Part shown: positions 5,500 to 7,481 of the stretch, in pieces
How the letters are laid out: each line of letters opens with the position of its first letter
How positions within the stretch are numbered: the first letter of the stretch is position 1
NCBI GenBank assembly: GCA_031258755.1
Contig: JAIRMK010000162.1
Location: forward strand, 1-7,481
DNA: 7,481 bases
Direction of reading: 5' to 3'
DNA from: Prevotellaceae bacterium
GTDB lineage: Bacteria > Bacteroidota > Bacteroidia > Bacteroidales > UBA932
Made by a program: the position numbers and the translations under genes
The notes under the pieces: model-generated
The model's database searches: none
Told to the model about the DNA's origin: nothing
The model's input: only the letters and a program-made list of their open reading frames with translations

Positions 5500-7365
5500 A
5501 TGGCAACTTTATTACACACAATAAATACACCCGCGGATCTGCGGAAGCTGAAACTTTCGGAACTTCCTGAAGTATGCGCCGAATTGCGTAATTGCATCAT
5601 CGACGCCTGTGCTGAAAATCCGGGACACATCGGCGCCAGCTTGGGCGTGGTAGAGCTGACGGCCGCTTTGCATTATGTGTTCGATACGCCGCACGACAAA
5701 CTGATTTGGGACGTGGGACATCAGGCGTATGCCCATAAAATATTGACCGGCCGGCGCGACGTGTTTCATACGAACCGTAAATACAATGGGATTAGTGGTT
5801 TTCCGCGGCGTAGCGAAAGTGAGTATGACCCTTACGGCGGCGGACATTCGTCGGTGTCGATTTCAGCGGCGCTGGGCATGGCCACAGCCGCCGAACTGCA
5901 GGGAATAAAGCAGCAAACGGTTGCCGTAATTGGCGATGGCGCATTAACCGGAGGATTGGCCTTTGAAGGATTAAACAATGCCGGCGCCATGCAGTCGAAC
6001 CTCCTGGTGGTGCTGAACGACAACAATATTTCCATTGATGAAAATGTAGGCGCGCTGCATCACTATTTGATGAAGCTCACGCTCTCGGCGCGCTATAACC
6101 GTTTTAAGACAAAAGTGTGGAATGTGTTGGGACAAAATGCCGTGCGCCGCGCCATCCGGAGTCTTACCGCCACTGTAAAACAGGTGGTTTTCAAGCGGAG
6201 CAATCTCTTTGAGGCCATGGGCTTCCGCTATTTCGGCCCTGTCGATGGATATGATCTTCCTTATTTGGTATCGGTGCTCAAGTCGTTGAAAGAAATTGAC
6301 GGGCCTAAACTTTTGCATGTGGTGACCACGAAAGGAAAGGGCTACAAACCGGCCGAAGAAAACCAGACCGACTGGCATGCGCCGGGATTATTCGATAAAA
6401 ACACAGGGCGGCGGATTAAGGTGAAAGGTATGCCGTCGCGTTATCAGGATGTGTTTGGTGAAACGATTATTGAACTGGCCGAGCAAAATGAAAAGATTGT
6501 GGGCATCACACCCGCTATGCCTACAGGGTGTTCGCTCAACCTGATGATGGAACAGATGCCGCATCGCGCATTTGACGTGGGGATTGCCGAAGCCCATGCC
6601 GTAACGTTTTCGGCAGGCCTGGCGGCACAGGGCTTATTGCCGTTTTGCAATATCTATTCGTCGTTCATGCAGCGGGCTTTTGACTCGGTAATTCACGATG
6701 TGGCGATACAAAACCTGCAAGTGGTATTTTGTCTCGATCGCGGTGGGTTAGTGGGCGAGGATGGCGCCACACACCATGGCGCTTACGATATGGCCTATCT
6801 GCGCTGTATTCCGAATATGGTCGTGTCGGCGCCGATGAATGAAATAGAACTGCGCAACTTGATGTACACGGCGCAACTGCCGGGGGGCGGGCCTTTTGCT
6901 ATTCGTTATCCGCGGGGGGCGGGCATGGGAATGGACTGGAGTCGCCGGCCGTTCGAGCCTGTACCGCTGGGTACGGCCCGCAAATTGCGCGATGGCGACC
7001 GGGTGGTCGTGTTAAGCATCGGCGCTGTCGGGAACGAAGTTGCCAAAGCGCTTGAGCGGCTGGCGGCCGAAAATGTAGCCATAGCGCATTACGACATGCG
7101 TTTTGTGAAACCGCTCGACGAAAAAATATTACACGAAGCAGGGCAAAAATATAAACACGCAGTTACCGTTGAAAACGGCACGGTGATTGGCGGCTTGGGC
7201 GGTGCGGTGTCCGAGTTTTTTACGGCAAACGCTTACCCGCTTCCGGTAACCCGCATCGGTATTCCCGACCGCTACATAGAACAGGGCGCTATCGCCCAAC
7301 TGCACGCCGCGTGCGGTATGGATGTGGAGGGAATTTACAACACCATAAGAGGTCTTGCACAATAA
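5500..7365 (+). CDS. dxs: 1-deoxy-D-xylulose-5-phosphate synthase
   Basis: This thiamine-diphosphate enzyme condenses pyruvate and glyceraldehyde-3-phosphate to DXP, the first step of the MEP isoprenoid pathway and a precursor for thiamine and pyridoxal phosphate. The 621 residues are full length (E. coli 620). His43 and His74 (in WDVGHQAYAHK), GDGALTGG (145-152, Asp146 for Mg), LNDNNIS (172-178, Asn175), GPVDGYD (246-252), TKGKGY (277-282), GIAEAHAVTF (361-370, catalytic Glu364), Tyr386/Arg392, DRGGLVGEDGATHHG (413-427; Arg414, Asp421, His425) and RYPRG (469-473, Arg472) all align with E. coli active-site residues at a constant offset of six. Oddities are Tyr instead of the usual His in GPVDGHD and Ala after the catalytic Glu where Gln is common. 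The frame stays open upstream to an ATG at 5350, but that part overlaps purB and the promoter; the ATG at 5500 fits the family. Confidence 0.97.
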   Translation: MATLLHTINTPADLRKLKLSELPEVCAELRNCIIDACAENPGHIGASLGVVELTAALHYVFDTPHDKLIWDVGHQAYAHKILTGRRDVFHTNRKYNGISGFPRRSESEYDPYGGGHSSVSISAALGMATAAELQGIKQQTVAVIGDGALTGGLAFEGLNNAGAMQSNLLVVLNDNNISIDENVGALHHYLMKLTLSARYNRFKTKVWNVLGQNAVRRAIRSLTATVKQVVFKRSNLFEAMGFRYFGPVDGYDLPYLVSVLKSLKEIDGPKLLHVVTTKGKGYKPAEENQTDWHAPGLFDKNTGRRIKVKGMPSRYQDVFGETIIELAEQNEKIVGITPAMPTGCSLNLMMEQMPHRAFDVGIAEAHAVTFSAGLAAQGLLPFCNIYSSFMQRAFDSVIHDVAIQNLQVVFCLDRGGLVGEDGATHHGAYDMAYLRCIPNMVVSAPMNEIELRNLMYTAQLPGGGPFAIRYPRGAGMGMDWSRRPFEPVPLGTARKLRDGDRVVVLSIGAVGNEVAKALERLAAENVAIAHYDMRFVKPLDEKILHEAGQKYKHAVTVENGTVIGGLGGAVSEFFTANAYPLPVTRIGIPDRYIEQGAIAQLHAACGMDVEGIYNTIRGLAQ

Positions 7366-7369
7366 ATAG

Positions 7370-7384
7370 ATATACATGGTATAT
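7370..7384. repeat. Perfect 6-bp inverted repeat after dxs; candidate operator or weak hairpin
   Basis: ATATAC and GTATAT flank a 3-base spacer, beginning five bases after the dxs stop codon. No uninterrupted T-run follows directly, only an A-rich stretch with TTTT at 7394-7397, so it is a poor intrinsic terminator. It lies about 14-29 bases upstream of a -7 element, where the -33 box would be, so it could be a protein-binding site for the next gene's promoter. Either role is inferred. Confidence 0.4.
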
Positions 7385-7398
7385 TAAAAAATATTTTG

Positions 7399-7406
7399 TA
7401 CTTTTG
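7399..7406 (+). promoter_or_regulatory. Candidate -7 element for a gene beyond the right edge
   Basis: TACTTTTG matches TAnnTTTG exactly, 34 bases after the dxs stop. Twenty bases upstream the sequence is CATG, a half match to the -33 TTTG, inside the inverted repeat at 7370-7384. Transcription would start near 7411-7413. The remaining 70 bases contain no recognisable gene: an ATG at 7436 is closed after three codons, and a frame from TTG at 7457 is open to the edge but too short to judge. Confidence 0.45.
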
Positions 7407-7481
7407 TCCCATTAACCAAATTTAACGGAAACGGAATGAGTAGATAAACAGAAATTTTGACATATAAAAAAGCGTTGGCTT

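Noticed and set aside
7436..7447. ATG-AGT-AGA-TAA mini-ORF after the promoter downstream of dxs, as a leader peptide
   Set aside because: Three codons without attenuator structure or conservation evidence cannot be distinguished from chance.
7457..7481. Start of a next gene with TTG (TYKKALA...) at the right edge
   Set aside because: Only eight codons are visible, the start codon would be unusual and there is no Shine-Dalgarno; the frame could be accidental.

Overview
The window is a compact stretch of chromosomal housekeeping genes from a member of the Bacteroidota, most likely a Bacteroidales relative. The evidence is as follows. The protein sequences have Bacteroidota-type motif variants, for example Dxs with NIYSSFMQRAFD and Thymidine kinase with a CxxC...CxxC zinc site. 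Start codons have almost no Shine-Dalgarno sequence and sit in A/T-rich leaders. Several intergenic regions carry matches to the Bacteroidota promoter -7 element TAnnTTTG. No tRNA, rRNA, CRISPR array, insertion sequence, prophage gene or integration site was seen. No stretch longer than about 120 bases lacks a gene.

Left part (1-2272), all on the minus strand: an unknown coiled-coil protein (1544-2272) is followed 12 bases later by rsmI (16S rRNA 2'-O-methyltransferase). After a 119-base gap with its own excellent promoter comes the start of gltB (glutamate synthase large subunit), which runs off the left edge after 245 codons.

Middle (2273-4071): tdk (thymidine kinase) is on the plus strand and diverges from the coiled-coil gene across only 67 bases. 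Its best candidate promoter overlaps the first codons of that neighbour. tdk converges on holA (DNA polymerase III delta subunit) across 90 bases that hold a degenerate TCTAA-type heptamer repeat and no convincing terminator.

Right part (4072-7481): purB (adenylosuccinate lyase) and holA form a minus-strand pair with a 13-base gap. dxs (1-deoxy-D-xylulose-5-phosphate synthase) diverges from purB across 93 bases. After dxs there is a short perfect inverted repeat and a further plus-strand -7 element, probably serving a gene that starts beyond the right edge.

The genes do not form one pathway. They cover nitrogen assimilation (gltB), ribosome modification (rsmI), nucleotide salvage and synthesis (tdk, purB), replication (holA) and isoprenoid/thiamine/pyridoxal precursor supply (dxs). 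I see no defence, secretion or secondary-metabolite system. The only protein of unknown role is the coiled-coil protein beside tdk and rsmI, which is the best lead for something undescribed.
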